This document shows positions 39,619-49,762 of a stretch of 64,000 bases of DNA, in pieces. The DNA is from an uncultured Flavobacteriales bacterium (lineage in GTDB: Bacteria; Bacteroidota; Bacteroidia; Flavobacteriales; UBA7312). The stretch lies in contig CAJWWC010000001.1 of NCBI GenBank assembly GCA_913048435.1, positions 151,281-215,280 on the forward strand. Reading direction: 5' to 3'. Numbering within the stretch: position 1 is the stretch's first letter; each line of letters begins with the position of its first letter. Made by a program: the position numbers and the translations under genes. The notes under the pieces were generated by a model. The model did not search any database and was not told the origin of the DNA. It was given only the letters and a program-made list of their open reading frames with translations.

Positions 39619-41526
39619 TTATTTATTAACCTTAATCATTGATACACTTCTGGAAATAAATTCTGTCAGACTTTTGCCTTTCAACAAACCTTGAGACAAT
39701 AAAGCTAAATCAAGAACTTGATCGATTAACTTAGATTGTGTTTTTTTATCAGTCTCATTTAATATTTTGTTGCTTATCGAGTGATTAGAATTTACTATCA
39801 AGTTATAACTTTCAGGTAAATCTCCAAACATATTCATTCCACCTGAAAGTTTTTGTTGTTCTTTCATCCTACGCATAAACTCACTTTGAGTAATAACAAA
39901 TGGTGAATCAGATGTTGATAAACCTTCAATTTTAACGTTAAACATTTTATCATCTATCTTTTTTTCAATTATTTCTTTGAGATTCTTTTCATCTTCTTCA
40001 CTCATTAGTGAAGGTGTTACATCATCTTTTTCAATAAGTTTATCAATTGTATCGGAATCAACTCTAGCAAATTGAATATTATTGTTATCTGATTCTAGTT
40101 TTGATATTATATGACTTACTAGAGGTCCATCTAATTCTATAACTTCATAATTCTTCTCATTTGCACTGTTTATGAAGCTGTCCTGTTCATCTTTGTTGTG
40201 AGTGTATAAAATTACTATTTTACCATCTTTATTTGTTTGATTGTTTTTGACGCGGTCAACTAATTCTGTTAAAGTAGAGTGTATTTCATTTGTGTTTTTG
40301 TAGAGACAGAAATCTTTTGCTTTTTCAAAAAACTTTTCTTCAGTAAGCATTCCGTACTCAATAAAAACTTTTATTTCATTCCATTTTTTTTCAAAATCCT
40401 CTCTGTCGTTTTTGAACATGCTAGCAAGCTTATCCCCAACTTTTTTAGTAATGTATTTTGATATTTTTTTTACATTACCATCGGCTTGCAAGTATGATCG
40501 TGATACATTTAATGGTATGTCTGGAGAATCTATTACACCATGAAGAAGTGTTAAAAATTCAGGCACTATATTTTCAACATTATCAGTTATAAATACTTGA
40601 TTGCTGTACAGATTGATCTTGTTCTTCTGTACTTCTAGGTTATTTTTTAGTTTGGGAAAATATAGTATGCCAGTTAAATTAAATGGATAATCAACATTTA
40701 AGTGAATATTAAAAATAGGATCATTAAATTCTGTCGGATATAATTCTCTGTAAAAATTCGAATAATCCTCATCATTTAAGTCTTGAGGAGTTTTAGTCCA
40801 AGCCGGATTTGTATTATTGATTATATTGTCAACAACCTTCTCAATCTGTTTAATATCACCTTTGTCGTTTTTTTTACCCTTTGGGTCATCAACAAATATT
40901 TTTTTTGTTCCAAATTTAACTTGCACTGGAAGGAATTTACAATAGCGGTTAAGAATTTCACTTAACCTATTTTGCTCAAGAAATTCTTTCGAATCCTCAT
41001 CTATATGTAAAATTATATCTGTGCCTTTTGTTTTTTTTGTTGTTTCTTGTATTGTATAATTAGGTGATCCATCACATGTCCATTTTACGGCAGTACTATT
41101 AGCTTTTTGACTCTTCGTAATTATTTCAACTTGCTTAGATACCATAAATGAGGAGTAAAAACCAAGGCCAAAATGACCAATAATTGAATTTTTAGCATCA
41201 GAATCTTTATACTTGTTAACAAACTCTTCAGCTCCTGAAAAAGCTATTTGGTTGATGTACTTGTCAACCTCTTTTTCTGTCATTCCAATACCATTGTCTC
41301 TTATGGTAATAGTTTCATTTTTTTTATCAACTATAACCTCAACTTTTAGTTTGTTAATATCTGTTTTTAACTCTCCAACCGATTTTAGTGTCTTTACTTT
41401 TTGAGTAGCATCGACAGCATTAGAAACTAATTCCCTGAGAAATATTTCATGATCTGAGTATAGGAATTGTTTAATGATGGGGAAAATATTCTCGGTTTGA
41501 ACATTTATATTACCTTTTTTAGACAT
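39619..41526 (-). CDS. htpG: Molecular chaperone HtpG (Hsp90)
   Basis: 635 aa; IFLRELVSNAVDATQK, RDNGIGMTEKEV, IGHFGLGFYSSFMVS. Confidence 0.96.
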   Translation of the reverse strand: MSKKGNINVQTENIFPIIKQFLYSDHEIFLRELVSNAVDATQKVKTLKSVGELKTDINKLKVEVIVDKKNETITIRDNGIGMTEKEVDKYINQIAFSGAEEFVNKYKDSDAKNSIIGHFGLGFYSSFMVSKQVEIITKSQKANSTAVKWTCDGSPNYTIQETTKKTKGTDIILHIDEDSKEFLEQNRLSEILNRYCKFLPVQVKFGTKKIFVDDPKGKKNDKGDIKQIEKVVDNIINNTNPAWTKTPQDLNDEDYSNFYRELYPTEFNDPIFNIHLNVDYPFNLTGILYFPKLKNNLEVQKNKINLYSNQVFITDNVENIVPEFLTLLHGVIDSPDIPLNVSRSYLQADGNVKKISKYITKKVGDKLASMFKNDREDFEKKWNEIKVFIEYGMLTEEKFFEKAKDFCLYKNTNEIHSTLTELVDRVKNNQTNKDGKIVILYTHNKDEQDSFINSANEKNYEVIELDGPLVSHIISKLESDNNNIQFARVDSDTIDKLIEKDDVTPSLMSEEDEKNLKEIIEKKIDDKMFNVKIEGLSTSDSPFVITQSEFMRRMKEQQKLSGGMNMFGDLPESYNLIVNSNHSISNKILNETDKKTQSKLIDQVLDLALLSQGLLKGKSLTEFISRSVSMIKVNK

Positions 41527-41656
41527 AATTATAATTTTTTTATGAATATTAACAATTACTGTGCCACGCTTAAATATGCTGACAAATCAAGTTGTAATGT
41601 TAAATTTTATTAACTAATCTGCAATTTTGACATATGAACAGAAAAATATAAATTGA

Positions 41657-42415
41657 TTAAACTTTTTTTATGATAAATTGCTTAATTTTAGAAGTATTTT
41701 TTCTAATCAAAGTTCCTACACTTCCAATTCTATTTCTACGGATTGCTTTGTAATCCTCAAAAGTTTTTAATAAAATATTTTTTATGTTTTTATTGCTGAT
41801 ACCACCAACTCTCATTCTGGTTATAACTTTTGGAATATAATTAAGTTTTATACTACTATCTTTTAAAATTCTTAACATGAAATCATAATCTGCAGATATT
41901 TTATATTGCAAGTCAAATTTACCATGTTTTTTATAAATTTCCTTTTTTAAAAACATTGTTGGGTGAGGAGGTGTCCACCCTTTTTTTAAAAGCTTTTTGT
42001 GAAACTCACAACTTTGCCAGTATCTTAGTACTTTATTGGTGTTAATTTTGTCAATATACTGTAAGTCACCGTAAATGCCATCCAGATCATTTACTTCAAA
42101 TTTATTTATTATGTGATTTAAAATATTTTTTTCGTAAAAAATATCGTCAGAGTGTAAAAAACCTATTATATCGCCACTCGCCTTTTCGACTCCCTTGTTT
42201 AATGCATCGTAAATACCCATATCTTTCTCAGAAAAAAATTTTATGTTATTATTTTTTTCTAAAAGTGGTGCGATTTTTTCATAAGTAAAGTCGGTTGAAA
42301 GACCATCAATGATTATTATTTCGATATTTTTTACATTTTGTCTAAGTATAGACAATATGCATGATTCGATAAAATGACCTCGATTAAATGTAGCTGTTAT
42401 AATTGAAATTTTCAT
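41657..42415 (-). CDS. Family 2 glycosyltransferase
   Basis: 252 aa; MKISIITATFNRGHFIESCILSILRQ, IIDGLSTDFTYE, GIYDALNKGVEKASGDIIGFLHSDDIFYE. Confidence 0.92.
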   Translation of the reverse strand: MKISIITATFNRGHFIESCILSILRQNVKNIEIIIIDGLSTDFTYEKIAPLLEKNNNIKFFSEKDMGIYDALNKGVEKASGDIIGFLHSDDIFYEKNILNHIINKFEVNDLDGIYGDLQYIDKINTNKVLRYWQSCEFHKKLLKKGWTPPHPTMFLKKEIYKKHGKFDLQYKISADYDFMLRILKDSSIKLNYIPKVITRMRVGGISNKNIKNILLKTFEDYKAIRRNRIGSVGTLIRKNTSKIKQFIIKKV

Positions 42416-42554
42416 TAAATAAAATGACTATGGCAATATTAATAAATTTAAACTCACATCTAGTATTTATGCAAAATTTTTATTCTAAAACACATTTAAA
42501 AAAATCAAATATTACGTTTTTTTTCTATATTTATGCCATTCTATATAATATCGT

Positions 42555-43655
42555 ATGAGCTTTTTTGGCGAATATATATCCACTTTTTTTAATGACAATC
42601 TGTTAGTATTGGTTTTGACAACCCTAATTTTGTCCTTTATCAGTTCTTACAGAACATTTCCAATGATAGTTTATATTAGTTTAAAGAAAAATTTAACAGC
42701 TAAGCCAAATGATAGAAGTTCACACAAAAAAAATACTCCTCAGTTGGGTGGAGTTGGAATTTCTTTTGGTGCATTTTTTATAGCTGGAGTTTTTGGCTCC
42801 TTCATGTTAGATAACCGAGAAATGTCGATTTTACTTTCAATAGCAGCATCGCTTGTGATTTTATTTTCAGCTGGAATTAAAGATGATATTTTTGGCTTGT
42901 CTCCAAAACTCAAATTATTTACTGAAATAAGCTCTGCATTGATATTTATGTTATTAACGGATATAAGAATAGATAGCTTTTATGGTTTATTTGGAATTTT
43001 TGAGTTACCGAAATTGGTTTCTTATTTTTACACTATTTTTGTTTTCATAATAATCATCAATTCATATAATTTAATTGATGGTATTGATGGTTTAGCAGCT
43101 AGTATTGCAATCTTAATATTAAGTTATTTTTTATATTTTTTTATAATTTCCAAATCTATACTAGCAATTGTATGTGTTTCATCAATTCTTGGAAGTATTA
43201 TAGCTTTTTTGAGATTTAACATTAGTAATGGAAAACGTAAAATTTTTATGGGAGATGTAGGTTCTTTAGTTATTGGTTATATTTTAGCTGTGTTTACTAC
43301 CATGATTCTTTCTACAAAATTTAGTTCTATTGAAGTTATTTCTAACAAGCCTGTTTTTATATTAGCCTTATTTGCATTTCCTTTTATTGATACATTGAGA
43401 GTATTTATTATTAGAGGAATTTCAGGAAGGAGTCCATTTTCAGCTGATAAAAATCATCTTCATCATAAATTATTAAAAGCAGGATTCTCACATATTCAAT
43501 CTACTATTTTAATCCTCTCATATTGTTTTTTAATTATTCTTTCATCATATATATTTTTTAGTCCTGATATTTTACAACATTTTATGACAATATTAGTGTT
43601 ATCAGTATTATTTCTTTTATTATTGTCATGGTTGATAACAAGAATTAAAAAGTAA
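42555..43655 (+). CDS. MraY/WecA-type polyprenyl-phosphate sugar-1-phosphate transferase
   Basis: 366 aa multi-TM; AKPNDRSSHKKNTPQLGGVGI, IKDDIFGLSPKLKL, NSYNLIDGIDGLA, FMGDVGSLVIG, DKNHLHHKLL. Confidence 0.92.
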   Translation: MSFFGEYISTFFNDNLLVLVLTTLILSFISSYRTFPMIVYISLKKNLTAKPNDRSSHKKNTPQLGGVGISFGAFFIAGVFGSFMLDNREMSILLSIAASLVILFSAGIKDDIFGLSPKLKLFTEISSALIFMLLTDIRIDSFYGLFGIFELPKLVSYFYTIFVFIIIINSYNLIDGIDGLAASIAILILSYFLYFFIISKSILAIVCVSSILGSIIAFLRFNISNGKRKIFMGDVGSLVIGYILAVFTTMILSTKFSSIEVISNKPVFILALFAFPFIDTLRVFIIRGISGRSPFSADKNHLHHKLLKAGFSHIQSTILILSYCFLIILSSYIFFSPDILQHFMTILVLSVLFLLLLSWLITRIKK

Positions 43656-43690
43656 ATCAAAAATTAATAAGTCTTCTTATCTTTTTTAAG

Positions 43691-43698
43691 TACTTTTG
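43691..43698 (+). promoter_or_regulatory. TAnnTTTG -7 element (TACTTTTG) upstream of the HTH-NTase gene
   Basis: TACTTTTG about 52 nt before ATG 43751; no clean -33 TTG seen. Confidence 0.3.
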
Positions 43699-43750
43699 TT
43701 ACTTAATTTAGTTTACACAAATAATTTATTTGAATCTTTCATATCAATAA

Positions 43751-44269
43751 ATGCTTAGTTCATTAATTACTTCAAAAACTAGACTTCGAGTTCTCGTAAA
43801 GTTTTTCATTAGAGCGGCCAACAGAGGACATCTTAATTCTCTTGCCACAGAGTTTGGTGAGTCTACTAATGGCGTTCGTAAAGAACTAAATAAACTCAAA
43901 GATGCTGGTTATTTAGTTAGTGAAAAAGAACAAAATAAAGTTATCTACAGAGCTAATACTAGTCATCCACTATATTCTGTTTTACAGCAGCTGGTTAAAA
44001 AACATCTCAGATTAGATGAAATTGTTGAAATTATTGTTAAACGTATTGGTGATGTTGAGAAGATTATATTAATTGGAGATTATGCGAGAGGAAACGATTC
44101 AGGACTTATTGAATTGCAGCTGATATCTGGAAATAAAAATATAAAATATATTAACGAACTAGAGGTTAAATTAAAAAATAAAATCGGAAGAAGAGTTAAA
44201 TTTTCAACTGCATCAAGTGATAATGGAATTTTACTTTACGACAAAAAATTAATGCACTATGAAAATTAA
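43751..44269 (+). CDS. Winged-helix regulator fused to degenerate nucleotidyltransferase domain
   Basis: 172 aa; ARSR-like HTH ([42 protein letters not shown]) then [22 protein letters not shown]. Confidence 0.75.
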   Translation: MLSSLITSKTRLRVLVKFFIRAANRGHLNSLATEFGESTNGVRKELNKLKDAGYLVSEKEQNKVIYRANTSHPLYSVLQQLVKKHLRLDEIVEIIVKRIGDVEKIILIGDYARGNDSGLIELQLISGNKNIKYINELEVKLKNKIGRRVKFSTASSDNGILLYDKKLMHYEN

Positions 44270-45650
44270 ATCTATTTCTTGTATTGGAGCTGGCTATGTA
44301 GGTGGTCCAACTATGGCAGTAATTGCTTTAAAATGTCCACACATTAGAGTACATGTTGTTGATGTCAACAAAGAGCGAATAGATGCTTGGAATGATGATA
44401 ATTTGGATAACTTGCCAGTTTATGAACCAGGTTTAGCTAATGTCATTAAAAAGGCAAGAGGTCGTAATTTATTTTTTTCAACTGAAATAGATAAAGCGAT
44501 TGAAGAATCTGAAATGGTATTTATTGCAGTTAATACACCTACGAAGACTTACGGTGAAGGCAAAGGGCAAGCTGCTGATTTGAAATATGTCGAACTCTGT
44601 GCACGAACAATTGCTAGAGTTGCGAAAACAAATAAAATAGTTGTAGAAAAGTCAACTTTACCTGTTAGAACTGCTGAAGCAGTACAAAATATACTAAATA
44701 CATCTAAAAATAATGTTAGCTTTGAAGTACTATCAAATCCAGAGTTTTTAGCTGAGGGTACAGCCATTGAAGATCTTTTCAAGTCTGATAGAGTTTTGAT
44801 AGGAGGTCAGCAAACGGATAGTGGTAAAGCAGCAACATCTGCACTTGTCGATATTTATTCTAATTGGATTCCCAAGGACAAGATATATACAACCAACGTT
44901 TGGTCCTCTGAATTATCAAAATTAGTAGCGAATGCTTTTTTAGCACAAAGGATTAGCTCTATCAATAGTATATCTGCCCTATGTGAAGCCACTGAAGCTA
45001 ATGTTGAGGAGGTTGCCCATGCTATTGGAATGGATTCTAGAATTGGAAATAAGTTTTTGAAATCTTCAGTCGGTTTTGGAGGCAGTTGCTTTCAAAAAGA
45101 TATTTTAAATTTAGTTTATATAGCAAAGTCTCTTGGTTTAAATGAAGTTGCTGAATACTGGATTCAGGTTATTAAAATTAATGACTACCAAAAACAGCGT
45201 TTTGCAAAAAAAATAATAACTTCACTTTTTAGTACGGTTTCTGGAAAAAAAATAACTCTATTTGGTTGGGCATTTAAAAAAGATACTAATGATACAAGAG
45301 AATCAGCAGCTATATATGTTGCAGATATACTTATTGAAAATGGAGCTGAAATATGTGTGTATGACCCAAGGGTGAGTGAACAACAAATGCTAAGTGATTT
45401 AGATCGTTTGAATAGTCGTTCAATTGAGGAAAATAAAAAGGCATTGAATTATTATTCTGAACCACTCAAGGCTTGCGAAAATTCTCATGCAATAGCAATC
45501 ATAACAGAGTGGGATGAGTTTAAATTTTTGGATTGGAATAAAATTCGTGATTTAATCGTTAGTCCTGCAAAAGTTTTTGATGGAAGAAATATTTTAGATA
45601 AAGAAGATCTTGAAAAAATAGGTTTCGATGTGTTTGCAATAGGAAAATAG
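44259..45650 (+). CDS. UDP-glucose 6-dehydrogenase, eukaryote-like type
   Basis: 463 aa; [81 protein letters not shown]. Confidence 0.94.
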   Translation: MKIKSISCIGAGYVGGPTMAVIALKCPHIRVHVVDVNKERIDAWNDDNLDNLPVYEPGLANVIKKARGRNLFFSTEIDKAIEESEMVFIAVNTPTKTYGEGKGQAADLKYVELCARTIARVAKTNKIVVEKSTLPVRTAEAVQNILNTSKNNVSFEVLSNPEFLAEGTAIEDLFKSDRVLIGGQQTDSGKAATSALVDIYSNWIPKDKIYTTNVWSSELSKLVANAFLAQRISSINSISALCEATEANVEEVAHAIGMDSRIGNKFLKSSVGFGGSCFQKDILNLVYIAKSLGLNEVAEYWIQVIKINDYQKQRFAKKIITSLFSTVSGKKITLFGWAFKKDTNDTRESAAIYVADILIENGAEICVYDPRVSEQQMLSDLDRLNSRSIEENKKALNYYSEPLKACENSHAIAIITEWDEFKFLDWNKIRDLIVSPAKVFDGRNILDKEDLEKIGFDVFAIGK

Positions 45651-45655
45651 ATTAA

Positions 45656-46624
45656 ATGAAAAAAAGTAATAAATCATTAAAAATATATGTTGCAGGTCAC
45701 AAAGGGATGGTAGGCTCAGCATGTGTTAGATTATTAGAAAGTTTAGGATATACTAATTTAATAGTTCGGATTTCAAAAGATTTAGATTTAAGAAATCAAT
45801 CACAAGTCTATGATTTTTTCAGACATACAAAGCCAGATGTTGTAATCGATGCTGCTGCAAAAGTAGGTGGTATTTTAGCCAACAATGAATATCCTTATCA
45901 ATTTTTGATGGAAAATATGCAAATTCAAAATAATTTGATCGGTGCGGCTCATGAATTTAATATTTCTAAATTCATCTTCTTGGGTAGTTCATGTGTCTAC
46001 CCTAAGTTAGCACCACAACCTATAAAAGAAGAATATTTGCTAACTGATTATTTAGAACCAACAAATGAGTGGTATGCTATTGCTAAAATATCTGGAATAA
46101 AATTATGTGAATCAATACGAAAACAATTTGGTAAAGACTTTGTTAGTTTGATGCCAACAAATCTTTATGGTTCCAATGATAATTTTGACTTGCAAACCTC
46201 TCATGTATTACCTGCGATGATAAGAAAATTTCATGAAGCTAAAGAAAATAATCATTCTGATGTTACTCTTTGGGGCACAGGATCACCTATGCGTGAGTTT
46301 CTTCATGTTGATGATTTAGCCAATGCCGTCATTTTTGCACTTGAAAATATATTACCTGACTTTCTATACAATGTTGGCTCTGGAACTGATGTAACTATTA
46401 ATGAATTAGCAAAGATAATTCAATCTCATGTTGGTCATAGAGGAATAGTTAAATGGGATACAACTAAGCCTGATGGTACACCAAAAAAATTACTGGATAG
46501 TTCAAAAATGATGCAATTAGGATGGAGTCCCAGCTACAATTTAAACTCGGGAATAGCTAAAACATACACATGGTTTTTGGACAACAAAGTTGATTTAAAA
46601 GAAGTAAAATTTGAAATTAATTAA
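45656..46624 (+). CDS. fcl: GDP-L-fucose synthase
   Basis: 322 aa; YVAGHKGMVGSACVRLLE, FLGSSCVYPKLAPQPIKEEYLL, EPTNEWYAIAKISGIKLCE. Confidence 0.94.
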   Translation: MKKSNKSLKIYVAGHKGMVGSACVRLLESLGYTNLIVRISKDLDLRNQSQVYDFFRHTKPDVVIDAAAKVGGILANNEYPYQFLMENMQIQNNLIGAAHEFNISKFIFLGSSCVYPKLAPQPIKEEYLLTDYLEPTNEWYAIAKISGIKLCESIRKQFGKDFVSLMPTNLYGSNDNFDLQTSHVLPAMIRKFHEAKENNHSDVTLWGTGSPMREFLHVDDLANAVIFALENILPDFLYNVGSGTDVTINELAKIIQSHVGHRGIVKWDTTKPDGTPKKLLDSSKMMQLGWSPSYNLNSGIAKTYTWFLDNKVDLKEVKFEIN

Positions 46625-47003
46625 AAGACATCTTTTCAAAACCGTTAGTTGGCGCTTAATAGGTACTCTAGATACTTTAATTTTATCTTGGGTTATCACT
46701 GGTAATTTTCTAACAGGTTTTAAAATAAGTACAATTGAAGTTGTTTCAAAAATGGTACTGTATTATTTACATGAACGTTTTTGGTATAAATCTAAAATTT
46801 CAAATAGCTCCAAACGACATATTTATAAAACTTTTAGTTGGCGCTTTTGGGGTACTCTTGATACTATTTTAATTGGTTGGCTTATTTCAGGAGATCCATA
46901 TATAGGTCTACAAATTGGATTTGCAGAAATTATAACTAAAATGATTTTATATTATATACATGAAAAAGTTTGGTATAAAACTAAATTTGGATTAAAAAAT
47001 TAA
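46611..47003 (+). CDS. DUF2061 protein with two tandem copies of the domain
   Basis: 130 aa; KRHLFKTVSWRLIGTLDTLILSWVITG and KRHIYKTFSWRFWGTLDTILIGWLISG; TTG start overlapping fcl. Confidence 0.85.
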   Translation: MKLIKRHLFKTVSWRLIGTLDTLILSWVITGNFLTGFKISTIEVVSKMVLYYLHERFWYKSKISNSSKRHIYKTFSWRFWGTLDTILIGWLISGDPYIGLQIGFAEIITKMILYYIHEKVWYKTKFGLKN

Positions 47004-47010
47004 TGTTTGC

Positions 47011-47601
47011 ATGAGTAACATAGTATCACATAATTTCAATGTCTGCAAGTCAGATCGAGAAAAAATACACCAACACAAGGCATTTTTAATTTGGTTTACT
47101 GGCCTATCTGGCTCGGGTAAGTCTACTATTGCGAATGCTTTGGAATCTAAACTCAATAGTTTCAATATATCATCTTATACTTTAGATGGTGATAATGTCA
47201 GATTTGGTATTTGTAATGATTTAACATTTTCATCAGAGGATAGATCTGAAAATATTCGAAGAATAGCTGAAGTTTCCAATTTGTTTGTTGATGCAGGAAT
47301 AGTAACTTTGGCATGTTTTATTTCTCCTTATGAAAAAGATAGAGAGGGTGTAAGAAAGACCGTTGGTTCGAAAAATTATATTGAAGTGTTCATTAATACC
47401 AGTTTAGATGAATGTGAGCGCAGAGATGTAAAGGGTCTATATAAAAAAGCAAGAGCTGGTGAAATAAACAATATGACAGGAATATCCGATCCTTATGAAA
47501 CTCCAAGATGTCCTGATTTAGAAATTGATACATCTAAGTATTCAGTAGAAGAGTCAGTTGAAAGAATTTTTAAATTTTTAGAAAAAAGATTATATGACTA
47601 A
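47011..47601 (+). CDS. cysC: Adenylylsulfate (APS) kinase
   Basis: 196 aa; IWFTGLSGSGKSTIANALE, YTLDGDNVRFGIC, FISPYEKDREGVR. Confidence 0.95.
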   Translation: MSNIVSHNFNVCKSDREKIHQHKAFLIWFTGLSGSGKSTIANALESKLNSFNISSYTLDGDNVRFGICNDLTFSSEDRSENIRRIAEVSNLFVDAGIVTLACFISPYEKDREGVRKTVGSKNYIEVFINTSLDECERRDVKGLYKKARAGEINNMTGISDPYETPRCPDLEIDTSKYSVEESVERIFKFLEKRLYD

Positions 47602-48499
47602 TTATGTTATTACTCATTTGAGAGAATTGGAATCAGAAGCAATTTTTGTTATTAGAGAAATAGCTGCGCAGTTTGAAAATCCCGTGCTGTTATTTTCAGG
47701 AGGCAAGGATTCCATTTTACTTACTCATCTAGCAAAAAAAGCCTTTTTCCCTGCCAAAATACCTTTTCCTTTAGTTCACATAGATACGGGACATAATTTT
47801 CCCGAAACTATAGATTTTAGGGATAATTTGGTAAAAAAATTAGGTGTAAAGTTAATTGTAGGTTCAGTACAAAACGCCATTGACAATGGAAGGGTAATAG
47901 AAGAATCCGGAGCTAATGCATCAAGGAATTCATTGCAAATAGTTTCATTGCTTGATACATTAGAAGAACATAAAATTGACGCTGCTATGGGTGGCGCTCG
48001 AAGGGATGAGGAAAAAGCTAGAGCTAAAGAGCGTTTTTTTTCTCACAGGGATGAGTTTGGTCAGTGGGATCCCAAGAATCAACGCCCTGAACTGTGGAAT
48101 TTATTTAATGGACGAAAGCATTTTGGCGAGCACTTTAGAGTTTTTCCTATTTCCAATTGGACTGAGATGGACGTTTGGGAATACATTAAATTAGAAAATA
48201 TAGAACTTCCAAGTTTATACTTCTCACATGAAAGAGAATGTGTTTTAAGGGATGGAGTTATTTTAGCAAATTCTAAATTTATTAAACTAAAAAAAGGTGA
48301 AGAAGTGAGAACTATGACCGTTAGATACAGAACCTGCGGGGATATGCCAATAACTGGTGCAGTAGAATCAACAGCCAATAGCCTTGATCAAGTTATTAAA
48401 GAAATCTCCTACACAAGAACAACTGAAAGGGGTGGTCGTGCAGATGATAAGCGAGCAGAAACTGCTATGGAAGATAGAAAAAAACAAGGGTATTTTTAA
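47594..48499 (+). CDS. cysD: Sulfate adenylyltransferase subunit 2
   Basis: 301 aa; LLFSGGKDSILLTHLA, VHIDTGHNFPETI, MGGARRDEEKARAKERFFS, RYRTCGDMPITGAV. Confidence 0.96.
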   Translation: MTNYVITHLRELESEAIFVIREIAAQFENPVLLFSGGKDSILLTHLAKKAFFPAKIPFPLVHIDTGHNFPETIDFRDNLVKKLGVKLIVGSVQNAIDNGRVIEESGANASRNSLQIVSLLDTLEEHKIDAAMGGARRDEEKARAKERFFSHRDEFGQWDPKNQRPELWNLFNGRKHFGEHFRVFPISNWTEMDVWEYIKLENIELPSLYFSHERECVLRDGVILANSKFIKLKKGEEVRTMTVRYRTCGDMPITGAVESTANSLDQVIKEISYTRTTERGGRADDKRAETAMEDRKKQGYF

Positions 48500-48502
48500 A
48501 TT

Positions 48503-49762
48503 ATGAAATCACAAAATATACAATTATTAAGATTTACAACTGCTGGAAGCGTTGATGACGGTAAAAGTACACTTATAGGGCGTTTGCTTTACGACAGTAA
48601 ATCAATTTTTCAAGATCAAATAGACGCAGTGGAAGAGTCTAGTAAAAATAAAGGCTTTGATTATATTGATTTATCACTTCTAACAGATGGTTTAAAATCA
48701 GAAAGAGAGCAAGGGATAACCATAGACGTAGCATATCGTTATTTTGCTACCCCAAAGCGTAAGTTCATAATTGCTGATACGCCAGGACACATACAATACA
48801 CTCGAAACATGGTAACTGGAGCGTCAACAGCTAACCTAGCTATTATACTCATTGATGCAAGAAAAGGCATGCAAGAGCAAACACATAGACATGCTTTTAT
48901 CGCTTCATTATTAAGGATTCCTCACGCAATAGTATGTGTTAATAAAATGGATTTAGTAAATTTTGATGAAAAAATATATGACAATATTGTAAGTGAATTT
49001 AAAGCCTTTTCATCTAAATTAGATATTAAAGATATTCAATTTATTCCTATTTCAGCATTGGATGGAGACAACGTTGTTAATCGTTCAACAAATATGGAAT
49101 GGTATGAAGGTAGCACCTTAATGTATCATTTAGAAAACGTTCATATCTCGAGTGATTACAATCATTTAGATTGTCGTTTTCCTGTACAAACTGTTATTCG
49201 ACCACATACTTTAGAACATCAGGATTATAGAGGTTTCGCTGGCCGAATTGATGGAGGCATATTTAAACCTGGAGATAAGGTTAAAATTTTACCATCTGGA
49301 TTTACCTCAACAATTAAAAAAATTGATTTGAATGGTATAGCTGTAGAGGAAGCTTTTACACCAATGTCTGTGAATATTACATTAGATGATGAAATTGATA
49401 TTAGTAGAGGAGACATGATAGTGAGAGAAAATAATGTGCCTGAAGTCAGCCAAGATTTAGAAGTTTTAGTGACTTGGATGAGTCAAAATCCTCTGCAACC
49501 CCGAACCAAAGTTGTTGTCAAGCATACAACTAGAGAATGTATAGCTATGATTAAGGAGATAATATATAAAGTTGATATAAATACACTTCATCGCATTGAA
49601 AACATAAATTTTGTTGAAATGAATGATATTGCTAGAGTGTCTATAAGAACCTCCAAGCCCTTATTTTATGATACATATAAAAAAAATAGACAGACAGGTA
49701 GTTTAATTATTATTGATGAACAAACCAATGAAACTATTGGTGCAGCCATGATTATAAGGTGA
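48503..49762 (+). CDS. cysN: Sulfate adenylyltransferase subunit 1
   Basis: 419 aa GTPase; TAGSVDDGKSTLIGRLLYDSK, EREQGITIDVAYRYF, DTPGHIQYTRNMVTGAS; no fused CysC domain. Confidence 0.96.
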   Translation: MKSQNIQLLRFTTAGSVDDGKSTLIGRLLYDSKSIFQDQIDAVEESSKNKGFDYIDLSLLTDGLKSEREQGITIDVAYRYFATPKRKFIIADTPGHIQYTRNMVTGASTANLAIILIDARKGMQEQTHRHAFIASLLRIPHAIVCVNKMDLVNFDEKIYDNIVSEFKAFSSKLDIKDIQFIPISALDGDNVVNRSTNMEWYEGSTLMYHLENVHISSDYNHLDCRFPVQTVIRPHTLEHQDYRGFAGRIDGGIFKPGDKVKILPSGFTSTIKKIDLNGIAVEEAFTPMSVNITLDDEIDISRGDMIVRENNVPEVSQDLEVLVTWMSQNPLQPRTKVVVKHTTRECIAMIKEIIYKVDINTLHRIENINFVEMNDIARVSIRTSKPLFYDTYKKNRQTGSLIIIDEQTNETIGAAMIIR

